Part shown: piece by piece, positions 23,782-31,858 of the stretch
Layout: every line of letters starts with the position of its first letter
Position numbering within the stretch: the stretch's first letter is position 1
From: Fibrobacter sp.
GTDB lineage: Bacteria; Fibrobacterota; Fibrobacteria; Fibrobacterales; Fibrobacteraceae
Reading direction: 5' to 3'
Length of the DNA stretch: 32,168 nt
Assembly: GCA_017615055.1 (NCBI GenBank)
Contig: JAGAAW010000116.1
Coordinates: 1-32,168, forward strand
The notes under the pieces: generated by a model
The model's input: only the letters and a program-made list of their open reading frames with translations
What the model was told of the DNA's origin: nothing
Databases searched by the model: none
Made by a program: the position numbers and the translations under genes

Positions 23782-24711
23782 TTAGAACACGGCGTATGTG
23801 GCGCCGACTTTTATGTCAAAGTACGATACGTCGTTTACACCGATAAAGATATCGTTGTTGTAGGTGTCGTTCAGCTGGATTTCAAGCAAGGCGCTTATCG
23901 AAAGCCTCTTGGTCACGAAAATCTCTATCCCGAGTAGCAGGGAAACGTCTACCGACGCGCGGAAACCCTCGTCTATCAGGTTGGTCTTTTTGCCGTCATT
24001 GCTTAATTCATCGACAATCGGGAAAGATACCTGGGCGCCCAGTTCAAACATTGCCGTGCTGACCCTTGTCTTCATGGCGAGCAACAGGGGGATGGAAACG
24101 CGCATCTGTGTCAGGCTAGCGTCACCCCAGTCGTCGGATTCGTATGTCGCTGATCTATAGAATTCAGAATAGTCATTGGCAATGAGGCTCGTGTAGCCAA
24201 AGAGGGCTCCGGTCCTGATGGCGAAATTGTATTCGCTCAGGGGAATCAGGAGCGCAATGCCTATCTGGCTGGATAACCCGTTGAACATGGTAAAGACGGA
24301 GTCGACGGAGTAATAGTTGAGGTCGCTTATGCCACTAATCGACCTGTAACCGAGTGTTGCCATAGGGCCAAACGAAAACTTGAAGGGGACGGTTTCGCGT
24401 TTTGCTTCCTCTTCCGCCTTTTTTACTTCGGCGACGCTGTCCTTGTAGACTTTTGTCTCTGGGGCCGTGATGCGGATAATGCGGTAACCCTCCGGCGTGC
24501 GTTCGGGAGCAGCCTGTTCGGCGGGCTCAGAGAGTTCCTGTGCAACAGGCTCAACTTGTTCCTGTGTAACTGCAGTTTCTTCAGGCGTGGCCTGCTCGAC
24601 AGGTTCTTTTACGGTTGCTGAGCCGGTTGATGAGCTTGCCGAATCAGTCGAAGCATCCTGTGCGAAGGCGAATGCTGCGGTAAGGAGAATGCCTAGAATA
24701 TAGTGCTTCAT
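23782..24711 (-). CDS. Outer-membrane beta-barrel protein, function unknown
   Basis: 309 residues with AGGAG six bases before the ATG. A signal peptide (MKHYILGILLTAAFAFAQ) precedes a long Glu/Ala/Thr/Pro-rich segment (about 20-75), a short conserved-looking stretch (GYRIIRITAPETKVYKDS) and a Lys/Glu helix (about 90-108). The remaining 200 residues form regular beta strands, ending in DIKVGATYAVF with a C-terminal Phe, typical for Bam-inserted barrels. The small barrel fits the PorT/OMP_b-brl type. The acidic linker and helix could cross the periplasm. It lies between two predicted lipoprotein genes, which suggests a common envelope assembly (inference). Confidence 0.78.
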   Translation of the reverse strand: MKHYILGILLTAAFAFAQDASTDSASSSTGSATVKEPVEQATPEETAVTQEQVEPVAQELSEPAEQAAPERTPEGYRIIRITAPETKVYKDSVAEVKKAEEEAKRETVPFKFSFGPMATLGYRSISGISDLNYYSVDSVFTMFNGLSSQIGIALLIPLSEYNFAIRTGALFGYTSLIANDYSEFYRSATYESDDWGDASLTQMRVSIPLLLAMKTRVSTAMFELGAQVSFPIVDELSNDGKKTNLIDEGFRASVDVSLLLGIEIFVTKRLSISALLEIQLNDTYNNDIFIGVNDVSYFDIKVGATYAVF

Positions 24712-24720
24712 GATATTCTC

Positions 24721-25386
24721 CTAGTAACACAGGTTCCTGTTGAGGTATTCCTGCTGTTCCTCCTCGGTAAAGTAGGAGGGGCAGCCTTCCTGGATGTCGC
24801 TAACGATTTCGCCGTGGACTGCGGGGTCAACCGTTCCGCCGATTACAGCTCCAGTTCCCGCGCCTAGCGCGACCGTTCCCCAGAAGAAGACGTTAAATGC
24901 CGAGCCGTCTCCTAGAAGGGCCGCAAATGTTGCTACGGGGAGCCCCGCTATGGCGCCAATGCCGCCACCGATAATCAATCCGAGGGTTAAGCCGCGCAGC
25001 AGGTGGTTCCTGGAGAAGAGTGAATTGTTCCTGGCCGCGCCGTTCTTGCAGAGGGTGACGCTGTCGCGGGGGATGATGAGGTAGTAGCCTTCGTCGGCAC
25101 GGTTTGTCGGGAATACGATGTAGTCGTTTTTCTGGTCGTAGCAGAAGCCGGTTGTCTGGAATACGGTCATGCTGTCGGCAGTCTTGGATTCGAAGGCGAC
25201 TTGCGTCCCCTTCGTCTTTATGTCGGCACCTTCGTACTTGACGTATTCGCCCTTGGTCCTTTCGGGGAGTTCAGTCGGCTTGTATATGTTCGTTGGGTTT
25301 GCGCAACCCGTAAACAGGGACGCGGTTGCAAGCAGTGCAACTGCGAGTAAAGATAAAAGACGTTGCTTTAAGAATTTGTTCTCCAT
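24721..25386 (-). CDS. Lipoprotein with glycine-rich membrane-like segment, function unknown
   Basis: 221 residues. Lipobox L24-F-T-G-C28 ends a clear signal peptide. A middle domain (about 45-120) holds strands and a Cys pair; then come two hydrophobic glycine-rich stretches (GLTLGLIIGGGIGAIAGLP and GTVALGAGTGAVIGGTVD) like glycine-zipper segments of envelope proteins, followed by a charged tail (EEEQQEYLNRNLCY). First gene of the three-gene envelope run; the next starts nine bases after its stop. There is no Shine-Dalgarno before the ATG at 25386, and TATATA/TATATT elements sit close upstream. No named family recognised. Confidence 0.75.
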   Translation of the reverse strand: MENKFLKQRLLSLLAVALLATASLFTGCANPTNIYKPTELPERTKGEYVKYEGADIKTKGTQVAFESKTADSMTVFQTTGFCYDQKNDYIVFPTNRADEGYYLIIPRDSVTLCKNGAARNNSLFSRNHLLRGLTLGLIIGGGIGAIAGLPVATFAALLGDGSAFNVFFWGTVALGAGTGAVIGGTVDPAVHGEIVSDIQEGCPSYFTEEEQQEYLNRNLCY

Positions 25387-25428
25387 GCCAATAATATATA
25401 CAAATTATTAGCAGGGGAATGCAATTTT

Positions 25429-26742
25429 TTACTTATTTGTTGCGATTTTGTTGTAAAAATCGCGGAAATCTTCCCAGCGGTAGTAGGGGGCTGCGGGGCA
25501 GTTCTTGACCGTCGCGGAATCGCAGGTCACGGGCAGTTTCTGCTCAATTTCGTTCTGCATTACCTTCACCAGGATGGGGGAGCCCTTCTTTGCGGACTTG
25601 TAGAACACGAACTGCGTGTTTGCAGCCATCGGGCTAATTTCGTAGTCGCGCCATACCTTGTGCAGGTTTTCCATGTCGGCGGTCTCGATGCCCGTATTCT
25701 GCGTGCCGTTCTCCATTTGCAGCAATGCGGCGAGCGGGAAGATGACGGTATCGTGCCCGAAGCGGAGTGTCGCGGAAACTTTTTTCGCGGGTTTTGCCGT
25801 CTTGTCGGCCTTTGCGGTGTCGGCGGCGATTACCTTGTCTGCAACGTCGAGGAAGTTCTTCAGCAGCGGACGGGCGTTTTCGAGGCCTTCCTTTTTGCCG
25901 AAGGGATTGTTGCCCAGTACGCTGTACCACCAGGCGTTCTGCGCATGCCAGCGGGCGGCGAGTTCTTCGTCAGTCCACAGGTCGTCAAAGTTGAATTCGA
26001 TTTCTGGGCTGCCTTGCAAACTGTTGCCGATTTCATAAATCTTGCTGAGGAGGTCGCCCGCGTCGATGTTCTTCTTCACGTATGTCGAATCGTTGAAAAT
26101 CGCATTCATCATGCGTGCGGGGTTCACGTGACTGTAAAGTTTCCCGTTTTCCTTCTGCCATGCGGGCGTGTTCGATTCCTCGATAATCTTGCCGAAGTTT
26201 AGCGGGCTGATGAATGCCATCAGGTAGCCGCCCGATTCCTGGTGGATGTCGAGCTTTGGCTTCTGCGCACGCAGTTCCTCGAGGAATGCCGCCATGCTCA
26301 CCACGCAGCGCACGCTCGTGCTTGCGTAGGCCTCAATGTAGGCGTCGTTCTTGAACACCTCGGGGAAGTTCTTCACCATGCGCTTCGCGATTCCCTGGTG
26401 CTGTGCGACGCCGAGTTGTGTAAGGTCGCCGGCGCGCGGGGCGGCATATTCGTCCAGATACTTAGCGCGTTCCAGCAGGTTCTTGCCGAGGTCGGTGAGC
26501 TTGCCTGCAGAATCTGCCTTTGCAAGCGTGTTGTATAGAGCGTGGTAATGGTCGGCGGGCTGGTGGAAGCGGCTGCCGTGCCTGCCGTAATGGCTCACGT
26601 AGAACGGCTTGTAGCCTGCGGGAACCTTGGTGTACTTGGCGTTCGGAGTGGGGTAGGCGTAGTAGTTGCTACCCATCTGGCGGAAGTCTTGGGCGAACCC
26701 CGAAATTGCAATCGTGAGCAATAGCGCAAGAATTTTTTTCAT
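25429..26742 (-). CDS. Secreted histidine-type phosphatase (MINPP/phytase-like)
   Basis: 437 residues from the ATG at 26742 (GGGAG upstream); an in-frame ATG at 26760 is rejected because a good signal peptide, MKKILALLLTIAISGFAQ, starts at 26742. Catalytic motif RHGSR 54-58 supplies the nucleophilic His55, and GHD near 329-331 the proton donor region. STSVRCVVSM (141-150) matches the Arg-containing motif of the multiple-inositol-polyphosphate-phosphatase branch. Members cleave phosphomonoesters such as phytate in the periplasm or outside; phytate use is plausible for a plant-feeding gut bacterium but is inference. A Lys/Ala-rich insert (about 305-322) is unusual. It follows hisI by 62 bases. 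Confidence 0.88.
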   Translation of the reverse strand: MKKILALLLTIAISGFAQDFRQMGSNYYAYPTPNAKYTKVPAGYKPFYVSHYGRHGSRFHQPADHYHALYNTLAKADSAGKLTDLGKNLLERAKYLDEYAAPRAGDLTQLGVAQHQGIAKRMVKNFPEVFKNDAYIEAYASTSVRCVVSMAAFLEELRAQKPKLDIHQESGGYLMAFISPLNFGKIIEESNTPAWQKENGKLYSHVNPARMMNAIFNDSTYVKKNIDAGDLLSKIYEIGNSLQGSPEIEFNFDDLWTDEELAARWHAQNAWWYSVLGNNPFGKKEGLENARPLLKNFLDVADKVIAADTAKADKTAKPAKKVSATLRFGHDTVIFPLAALLQMENGTQNTGIETADMENLHKVWRDYEISPMAANTQFVFYKSAKKGSPILVKVMQNEIEQKLPVTCDSATVKNCPAAPYYRWEDFRDFYNKIATNK

Positions 26743-26804
26743 GCTATTTTCTCCCAACAATTGAATTGTTTGAACATGGACGTCATCCTGACGCTTAACC
26801 GTAA

Positions 26805-27155
26805 TTACGTATCACATCTTTTGAAGAAGCAACTTCTTGCGCCTGTGTGGCAGGCCACCTGCGGGCCCTGCATGCGTACCTTGAACAGGAGTGCGTCGCT
26901 GTCGCAGTCGGCGGCCCATTCCACGACGGTCATCACGTTCCCGCTGGTGTCGCCCTTGTGCCAGTATTCCTTGCGGCTACGGCTCCAGAAAACCATCTCG
27001 CCACATTCGTGCGTGCGGCGGAGGGCCTCCTCGTTCATCCATGCCATCATCAGAACGTCGCCCTTGTCGGCGTCCTGAACGATGGCCGGCGCGAGTTTCA
27101 CGCCGTCCACTTCGACTTCGAACTTTATCTCTTTGATTAAATCATCAAATTTCAT
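26805..27155 (-). CDS. hisI: Phosphoribosyl-AMP cyclohydrolase HisI
   Basis: 116 residues from the ATG at 27155; a TTG two codons upstream is less likely. This is the stand-alone HisI length with no HisE fusion. Seen: [29 protein letters not shown], and the metal/zinc cysteines in DCDSDALL and CHTGARSCF. The enzyme opens the purine ring of phosphoribosyl-AMP in histidine synthesis (step three) in the cytoplasm. No other his gene is nearby; it lies 40 bases after proA and may share its transcript. Confidence 0.96.
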   Translation of the reverse strand: MKFDDLIKEIKFEVEVDGVKLAPAIVQDADKGDVLMMAWMNEEALRRTHECGEMVFWSRSRKEYWHKGDTSGNVMTVVEWAADCDSDALLFKVRMQGPQVACHTGARSCFFKRCDT

Positions 27156-27166
27156 TTGCAATCTCT

Positions 27167-27194
27167 AGTAACTAGGAACTAGTAACTCGGAACT
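27167..27194. repeat. Two tandem 14-bp units in the proA-hisI spacer
   Basis: AGTAACTAGGAACT (27167-27180) is followed directly by AGTAACTCGGAACT (27181-27194), one mismatch. It fills most of the spacer. A related AACTTTAGTTCT tract is in the ruvA-ruvB spacer. Confidence 0.7.
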
Positions 27195-27195
27195 A

Positions 27196-28476
27196 TTACC
27201 CTCTCACCTGGCCGTTGCCGCGCAAGATCCACTTGTAGCTGCAGAGGCTTTCCACACCCATGGGGCCGCGGGCGTGCAGCTTGTCGGTAGAGATACCCAC
27301 TTCGGCGCCGAGGCCGTATTCGCCACCGTCGGCAAAGCGCGTACTGGCGTTCACCATCACGCTGCTGCTGTCCACGTTCGCCACGAAATAGTCCTGAACG
27401 CTCGCATCTTCGGCAACCACGGCTTCGGTGTGGCGGCTGCTGTTCTTCTCGATGTGGTCGCAGGCTTCGGCGACATTGTCCACGAACTTGACGCTCGACT
27501 TGAGGGCGAGGTATTCGTGGTGGTAGTTGCTATCGTCGCCGATGTCTGCGATGCGGCTATCGTGGCTCTGTGCGTCCTTGTTGCCAAAGAGTTCTACGCC
27601 GCGGTCGGCGAGGCAGTCGAGCAGCTTCTTGACGTTGGCGTCATCGATATGGCGGTCGATAATCACGCATTCCATCGCGTTGCACACGCCGGTACGCTGC
27701 GTCTTGGCATTGATGAGAATGTTCACCGCCTTTTCCATATCGGCAGACTTGTCCACGTACACGTGGCAGATGCCGTTGAAGTGCTTGATGACGGGAATCT
27801 TGCTCTGGTCGACCACCGCGCGGATCAGGCGCTCGCCACCGCGGGGGATTACGAGATCGATGCAGTCGTTGCGCTGTAGGAGCATGCCCACCAGGTCGTG
27901 GCTCGTTTCGGTCACCAACTGCACGGCATCCTTGTCGACGCCGTTCTGTTCGAGTGCTGCGTGGAAAATTCCGGCGAGGCACTTCGCGGAGTTGAGCGAT
28001 TCCTTGCCGCCACGGAGAATCACGGCATTGCCCGACTTGAAGCAGAGGCATGCGCCATCAATCGTCACGTTTGGGCGGCTTTCAAAAATAAAGAACACGG
28101 CGCCGATAGGTACGGCGACACGGCTAATCTTGATTCCGTTCTTGAGTTCGCGGCTTTCGAGTACGCGGTTCAGCGGGTCGGTAAAGGCGGCGATCTCTTC
28201 GGCGCCCTTGGCCATGGCCTCGATGCGGGCGTCGTTCAGGGTGAGGCGGTCCATCTTCGCGTCGTCGAGCTTTCCGGCTGCGGCCTCGAGGTCAATCTTG
28301 TTTGCTGCAAGGATTTCCGGCTTCTTCTCGCGGAGCATCTTGGCGACGAGGCTCAGCACTGCGCTGCGCTTTTCGGCGGTCAGCGTACGGAGGTTCTTGC
28401 TAGCATTTTTGGCGTTTTGGGCCAAAATGTCGGAGTATTCTTCCAAGTTGGAATATGAAATAGACGTGTTTTTCAT
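27196..28476 (-). CDS. proA: Glutamate-5-semialdehyde dehydrogenase (gamma-glutamyl phosphate reductase) ProA
   Basis: 426 residues from the ATG at 28476; an upstream in-frame start at 28509 adds non-conserved residues. Family marks: VPIGAVFFIFESRPNVT, the nucleotide-site stretch GNAVILRGGKE, IPRGGERLI, the catalytic cysteine in RTGVCNAMEC (Cys265), and GLGAEVGIST followed by ARGPMGVESL. It reduces gamma-glutamyl phosphate to the semialdehyde with NADPH in proline synthesis. proB is not adjacent. No Shine-Dalgarno is visible; TATATT lies eight bases before the ATG, so a leaderless or near-leaderless message is possible. Confidence 0.97.
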   Translation of the reverse strand: MKNTSISYSNLEEYSDILAQNAKNASKNLRTLTAEKRSAVLSLVAKMLREKKPEILAANKIDLEAAAGKLDDAKMDRLTLNDARIEAMAKGAEEIAAFTDPLNRVLESRELKNGIKISRVAVPIGAVFFIFESRPNVTIDGACLCFKSGNAVILRGGKESLNSAKCLAGIFHAALEQNGVDKDAVQLVTETSHDLVGMLLQRNDCIDLVIPRGGERLIRAVVDQSKIPVIKHFNGICHVYVDKSADMEKAVNILINAKTQRTGVCNAMECVIIDRHIDDANVKKLLDCLADRGVELFGNKDAQSHDSRIADIGDDSNYHHEYLALKSSVKFVDNVAEACDHIEKNSSRHTEAVVAEDASVQDYFVANVDSSSVMVNASTRFADGGEYGLGAEVGISTDKLHARGPMGVESLCSYKWILRGNGQVRG

Positions 28477-28522
28477 GATTTTACAATATAGCAACTTGAT
28501 TTTTATCACACCTGAGTATATT

Positions 28523-28626
28523 TTATTATTACAGGTTTGTTTTTATCCTCGACAAGGTCTTATAGTCGCAGGATATCGGACTTGGGTGTTCAGACCTGGT
28601 GTGCTCTCTCCACACCAGGTCTTTTT
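28523..28626 (+). ncRNA. Candidate small RNA ending in a strong terminator
   Basis: No + strand gene lies upstream or within 3 kb downstream, yet the + strand has a promoter-like TTGATT (28496) / TATATT (28517), a bulged 9-bp hairpin (ATCCT-CGAC 28545-28553 with GTCG-c-AGGAT 28565-28574) and a strong terminator (28592-28626). The hairpin loop AGGTCT (28555-28560) can pair with AGACCT (28592-28597) of the terminator stem, which would compete with termination. The promoter spacer is only 15 bases. Confidence 0.45.
28592..28626 (+). terminator. Strong rho-independent terminator with no upstream + strand gene
   Basis: A perfect 12-bp stem, AGACCTGGTGTG (28592-28603) with CACACCAGGTCT (28611-28622), 7-base loop, then a T run. 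Confidence 0.85.
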
Positions 28627-28654
28627 GATACCGCTCGTTCGTCGTTTCGGGTGT

Positions 28655-28786
28655 GGAACCTCTGGTTCCTCACTCGCTCCCACCTAAAGGTGGCCATGCC
28701 CACATAAGCGCTGAAGCGCTAAGTGGTCAAAGGTCGCTGCGACGGCACGTTGATACGTGCCGCCTCCGGCTCACGTTGTGACCGCT
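28655..28786. repeat. Cluster of perfect hairpins in a gene-free stretch
   Basis: Within 132 bases: GGAACC/GGTTCC (28655-28669), CCACC/GGTGG (28680-28693), AGCGCT twice (28707-28720), GTCGC/GCGAC (28733-28743), GGCACGT/ACGTGCC (28744-28761) and TCAC/GTGA (28771-28781). AGTGGTCA (28722-28729) can pair with TGACCGCT (28779-28786) and enclose two of them as a multibranch structure (it competes with the TCAC/GTGA stem). No ORF of note. The 379-base gap 28477-28855 holds only this cluster, the small-RNA candidate and terminators. Confidence 0.6.
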
Positions 28787-28807
28787 CGCGCTAGATTCGT
28801 GAACTAT

Positions 28808-28830
28808 AAAAAAGGCGCCGAAGGGCGCCT
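28808..28830 (-). terminator. Terminator of the GH2-like gene
   Basis: On the minus strand AGGCGCC/GGCGCCT, 7 bp with a CTTC loop, is followed by TTTTT, 26 bases after the stop of the glycosidase. Confidence 0.88.
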
Positions 28831-28855
28831 CTTGTAATTTGTTTGTTGTGCTGGT

Positions 28856-31687
28856 TTAGAGCAGCTTCACGATGGCCGTGAACAGCGCGTCGGCGAGGGC
28901 GTTGGTCTCGAGACCTTCGAACACGCTGAACTGGTTGAACACGATCTTGCCTGCGCCGAACGGAATCATCTGCAGGTCGACACCGGTCTTTACTTCGCCA
29001 TCCTTGAGGCTGACGGAGCGCGCGTAGACCGTTGCACCGGGCAGTTCGTTCAGGGAAAGTCCCGGCATCACCGCTGCCGCATTGTGGTCGAGCACGCTTG
29101 CACCGCCAAACACGGGGAGGAGTGCGGAATCTGCGGGCAGGTAGTGCAGGCTTGCGCCGTTTGCACCCGTGCTCCAGTGGGCCTCGAGCGTACAACCAAA
29201 GTTTTGACTCTGGTTCACGAAGTCGATGTCTTCCTGCGACATGTCCGAAAGCAGGAGCGTCTTCCCGCCGTTCTTGGTCACTTCCACAATCTTGTCGATG
29301 ATTTCATCGGGCCAAGAGCAGAGGTTTGCTGTGAAGATAATCTTCTCGGGTCCGGAGAGCGCGGCGAGTGCGTCGCTGGATTCCTCGCTGTTGTCAAGGA
29401 AGCAGACCTTTTCCATGGCGCTCTTCACGTCTGCCGGTTCGATGACGATAAGGTCTTCTTCGGAGGAGTGGACTTCCTGGTTGCCGTCCTTCAGCACAAT
29501 GCGAATCTTGTACTTGCCCGTGGCACGCGGGGAGTTGAGCGTGCAGTTGCCGAGCTGGGTAAGGCTTGTCTTGCCGGCAGGCTCGTCGGGTGTCATTGTC
29601 TGCGTGGAGAGCACCTTGCCGTTATTATCGACCAGGCTCACTTCCACGGAAACGTTCTCGTGACGGTCGTTGTTCAGGAGCGTCACCTGGAAGCTGACTT
29701 CGCTCTGCGGCGCGACTACGTGTTCCAGTTCGCTTACGAGAGCACGGCTGCGGGCGTTGATTTCCTTGCAGAATGCGTCAAAGCCCTTGCTCTTGCGGTT
29801 CTCATCGCAAAGGCCGCAGAAGTCCGTGCTGTAGTCCGCCCACTGATCCAGGAAGAAACCCGAAATCTGCGGGTTGCTCTGGAAGGCGGTAATCTGGTCG
29901 AGCTTGCTCTTGGTGGCGATGGCGTTCGCGCATGCGATGAATTCCGGGAGGGATTTCCATACCGAGAGCGGGCCCGTTACGAAGGCCTCGATGGCCTTGA
30001 AGGAATTCTTGATGGCCTTCTGGTTCTTGACGGCGCGCGGTCCCTTGAGGTTTGTTGCAGAGTTCGGGAGCAGTGCGTGGTTCTTGATGGTCACCAGCAT
30101 CTTGTTGTCGATTCTGCTGGAATCGCCGTCCTCGCTGTCCTGGAACTGGCTGTCGCCGAGTCCGGAATCGGGTACCACGAGTTCATCCTCGTCCTTGTTG
30201 AAGCAGTGGGCGAGGTAGTGCGTGTAGGCTGCACCCGGGTTCATCTTCGGGCGCACGGCGAGCGATGCGAACTGCGAAATGCGGTCGACAGATACCGGCA
30301 GGAGCTTGCCCGTGTCGGCATGGAAGTTACCCTCGTTGTCGAGGTAGATGCTGTCGAGGTTGCTTATTGCGGCGCGGGTCATGTCGACCGGGCTAATTGC
30401 GTTGAGCAGCTTGTTGCCGTTCTGCAGCATGAACGTGCCGTTCTCGGAACCCATCACCCAGGCGGCAATGCAGGGGTGGTTGTGCTGTTCCTTGACAATG
30501 TCGTTGATGAGGTTCTTCGCGTATTCCAGACCTGCGGGGGTAGACCTCATGGTGTGGATGGGGAATTCCTGGAACACCAGAAGACCGATCTCGTCGCAGA
30601 TGTCGAGAGCCTCGGTGCTGAGTGGGGCGCCACAGCTGCGGATGGCGTTGAAGCCAGCCGCTTTCACGGCGTTGAGGTCCTTCTTGAGGGCCGGGTTGTT
30701 CGTTGTCCAGAGGCCGCCTTCGCTCCACTGCTGGTTGTAGCATACGCCCTGCAGTTTGACGATGGCGTCGTTCAGGTAGAAGTCTCCCTTGAGGCAGTCA
30801 AACTTGCGGAAGCCGAACGTGCGCATGATGGGGAAGGCGTATTCCGGGGCCTTGCCCTTGCCGCCCTTGAGTTCCATCTGCACTTCGACCGCGAACATGT
30901 TGGGCTTATCGGGGCTCCATACGAACTTGGAACGGTTCCAGTCCTTGATGTTGAGACCGATTCGGAACGTGGCGTTTTCCTTGTCGAGCTTGGGGCAGTC
31001 CTTGAACCACTCGCAAACGTCGCCGTTCGGGTTACGCATCAGGATGCGCAGGCGCGGGCTGTAGCCGCGCGGGTTGTTGAATGCAATTTCGAGGTTCACG
31101 CACTCGGAATCGGCGTCCGGTTCCACGTGCAGGTCCGAAATGAAGGCGCTGCTGCCGAGCACCAGGTCCACATGACCAAAGATACCGCCGAACGGGTACT
31201 GCGTCCAGGGGAGGCCGACGGGCACTTCGCTCGGGTGTACGTAGCGGTCGTCCGCGTCGTCGCTGCTGTCGCGGCCAAAGTCGATGCGGCTGTTGGCGGC
31301 ACCCATGTTGGCCACGCGGATGCAGAGCACGTTCTCTTCGCCAATCTTGATGGCCTTCTGGGTCTCGAGAATGAACGGCGTGTAGGCACCGAAATGCGTG
31401 CCGAGCAGCTTACCGTTGAGCCAGATGGTCGCGTGGGTAGCAATGCGCTCGAAACGCAGGAAAATGCGCTTTGCGACCTGTTTTTCGTCTTCGATAGTGA
31501 AACGCTTGAAGTAGAACGCGCAGTCCTGGGACAAAAGCAGCTTTTCAAACGTCCTTTCCCAAATGTGGGGAACCGTCACCGTTTCCGTATCTTCGGGGTA
31601 GGTGGCGTACCAGCGGTTGGAGATGCCGGAATCTTCCGTATCCCATTTCATCTGCCAATCGCCATCGAGACTCAAAATATTGTTCAT
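28856..31687 (-). CDS. GH2-like glycosidase, cytoplasmic, altered catalytic motifs
   Basis: 943 residues with AAAGGA before the ATG and no signal peptide. N-terminal sugar-binding jelly roll (about 1-185: LDGDWQMKWD, VPHIWE, RFERIATHATIWLNGKLLGTHFGAYTPF), an immunoglobulin-like domain (about 186-295), then a TIM barrel (about 296-620: NDAIVKLQGVCYN, DLNAVKAAGFNAIRSCGAP, DEIGLLVFQEFP, HNHPCIAAWVMGSEN) and a C-terminal beta/Rossmann-like region (about 660-943). In GH2 enzymes the acid/base sits in a G-N-E motif; here it reads G-S-E (Glu415). The usual S-E-(Y/F)-G nucleophile segment appears to be VVPDSGLGD, with Asp507 in place of Glu (my alignment by eye). Substrate unknown; it may act on imported oligosaccharides or be a catalytically changed relative. 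Single-gene unit with its own terminator. Confidence 0.85.
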   Translation of the reverse strand: MNNILSLDGDWQMKWDTEDSGISNRWYATYPEDTETVTVPHIWERTFEKLLLSQDCAFYFKRFTIEDEKQVAKRIFLRFERIATHATIWLNGKLLGTHFGAYTPFILETQKAIKIGEENVLCIRVANMGAANSRIDFGRDSSDDADDRYVHPSEVPVGLPWTQYPFGGIFGHVDLVLGSSAFISDLHVEPDADSECVNLEIAFNNPRGYSPRLRILMRNPNGDVCEWFKDCPKLDKENATFRIGLNIKDWNRSKFVWSPDKPNMFAVEVQMELKGGKGKAPEYAFPIMRTFGFRKFDCLKGDFYLNDAIVKLQGVCYNQQWSEGGLWTTNNPALKKDLNAVKAAGFNAIRSCGAPLSTEALDICDEIGLLVFQEFPIHTMRSTPAGLEYAKNLINDIVKEQHNHPCIAAWVMGSENGTFMLQNGNKLLNAISPVDMTRAAISNLDSIYLDNEGNFHADTGKLLPVSVDRISQFASLAVRPKMNPGAAYTHYLAHCFNKDEDELVVPDSGLGDSQFQDSEDGDSSRIDNKMLVTIKNHALLPNSATNLKGPRAVKNQKAIKNSFKAIEAFVTGPLSVWKSLPEFIACANAIATKSKLDQITAFQSNPQISGFFLDQWADYSTDFCGLCDENRKSKGFDAFCKEINARSRALVSELEHVVAPQSEVSFQVTLLNNDRHENVSVEVSLVDNNGKVLSTQTMTPDEPAGKTSLTQLGNCTLNSPRATGKYKIRIVLKDGNQEVHSSEEDLIVIEPADVKSAMEKVCFLDNSEESSDALAALSGPEKIIFTANLCSWPDEIIDKIVEVTKNGGKTLLLSDMSQEDIDFVNQSQNFGCTLEAHWSTGANGASLHYLPADSALLPVFGGASVLDHNAAAVMPGLSLNELPGATVYARSVSLKDGEVKTGVDLQMIPFGAGKIVFNQFSVFEGLETNALADALFTAIVKLL

Positions 31688-31794
31688 GTAGGGTCCTTTA
31701 TGAAATTTTCCCGCTAAATTTAGAAAATATGGTCGGGAGCATGCGTTTTATTATCGGAAAATGGCTCGAAATTGTCGAAATTTTGCGTAATCCC

Positions 31795-31822
31795 TTTACA
31801 ATTTCCCGAATTTTACTACATT
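31795..31822 (+). promoter_or_regulatory. Candidate rplU promoter
   Basis: TTTACA (31795-31800), 16-base spacer, TACATT (31817-31822). It gives a leader of about 30 bases that includes AAAAAAGGA before the rplU ATG. Confidence 0.5.
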
Positions 31823-31858
31823 TGGAGTCCCAATAGCAACCAAAAAAGGATTACAAAC

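Noticed and set aside
27527-28687. 386-codon + strand open frame over proA
   Set aside because: Ser/Arg/Leu-rich antisense shadow of proA that runs into the terminator and hairpin cluster.
29084-31717. 877-codon open frame antisense to the GH2-like gene
   Set aside because: Val/Ala/Glu-rich shadow; the opposite strand has a coherent GH2 layout, a ribosome site and a terminator.
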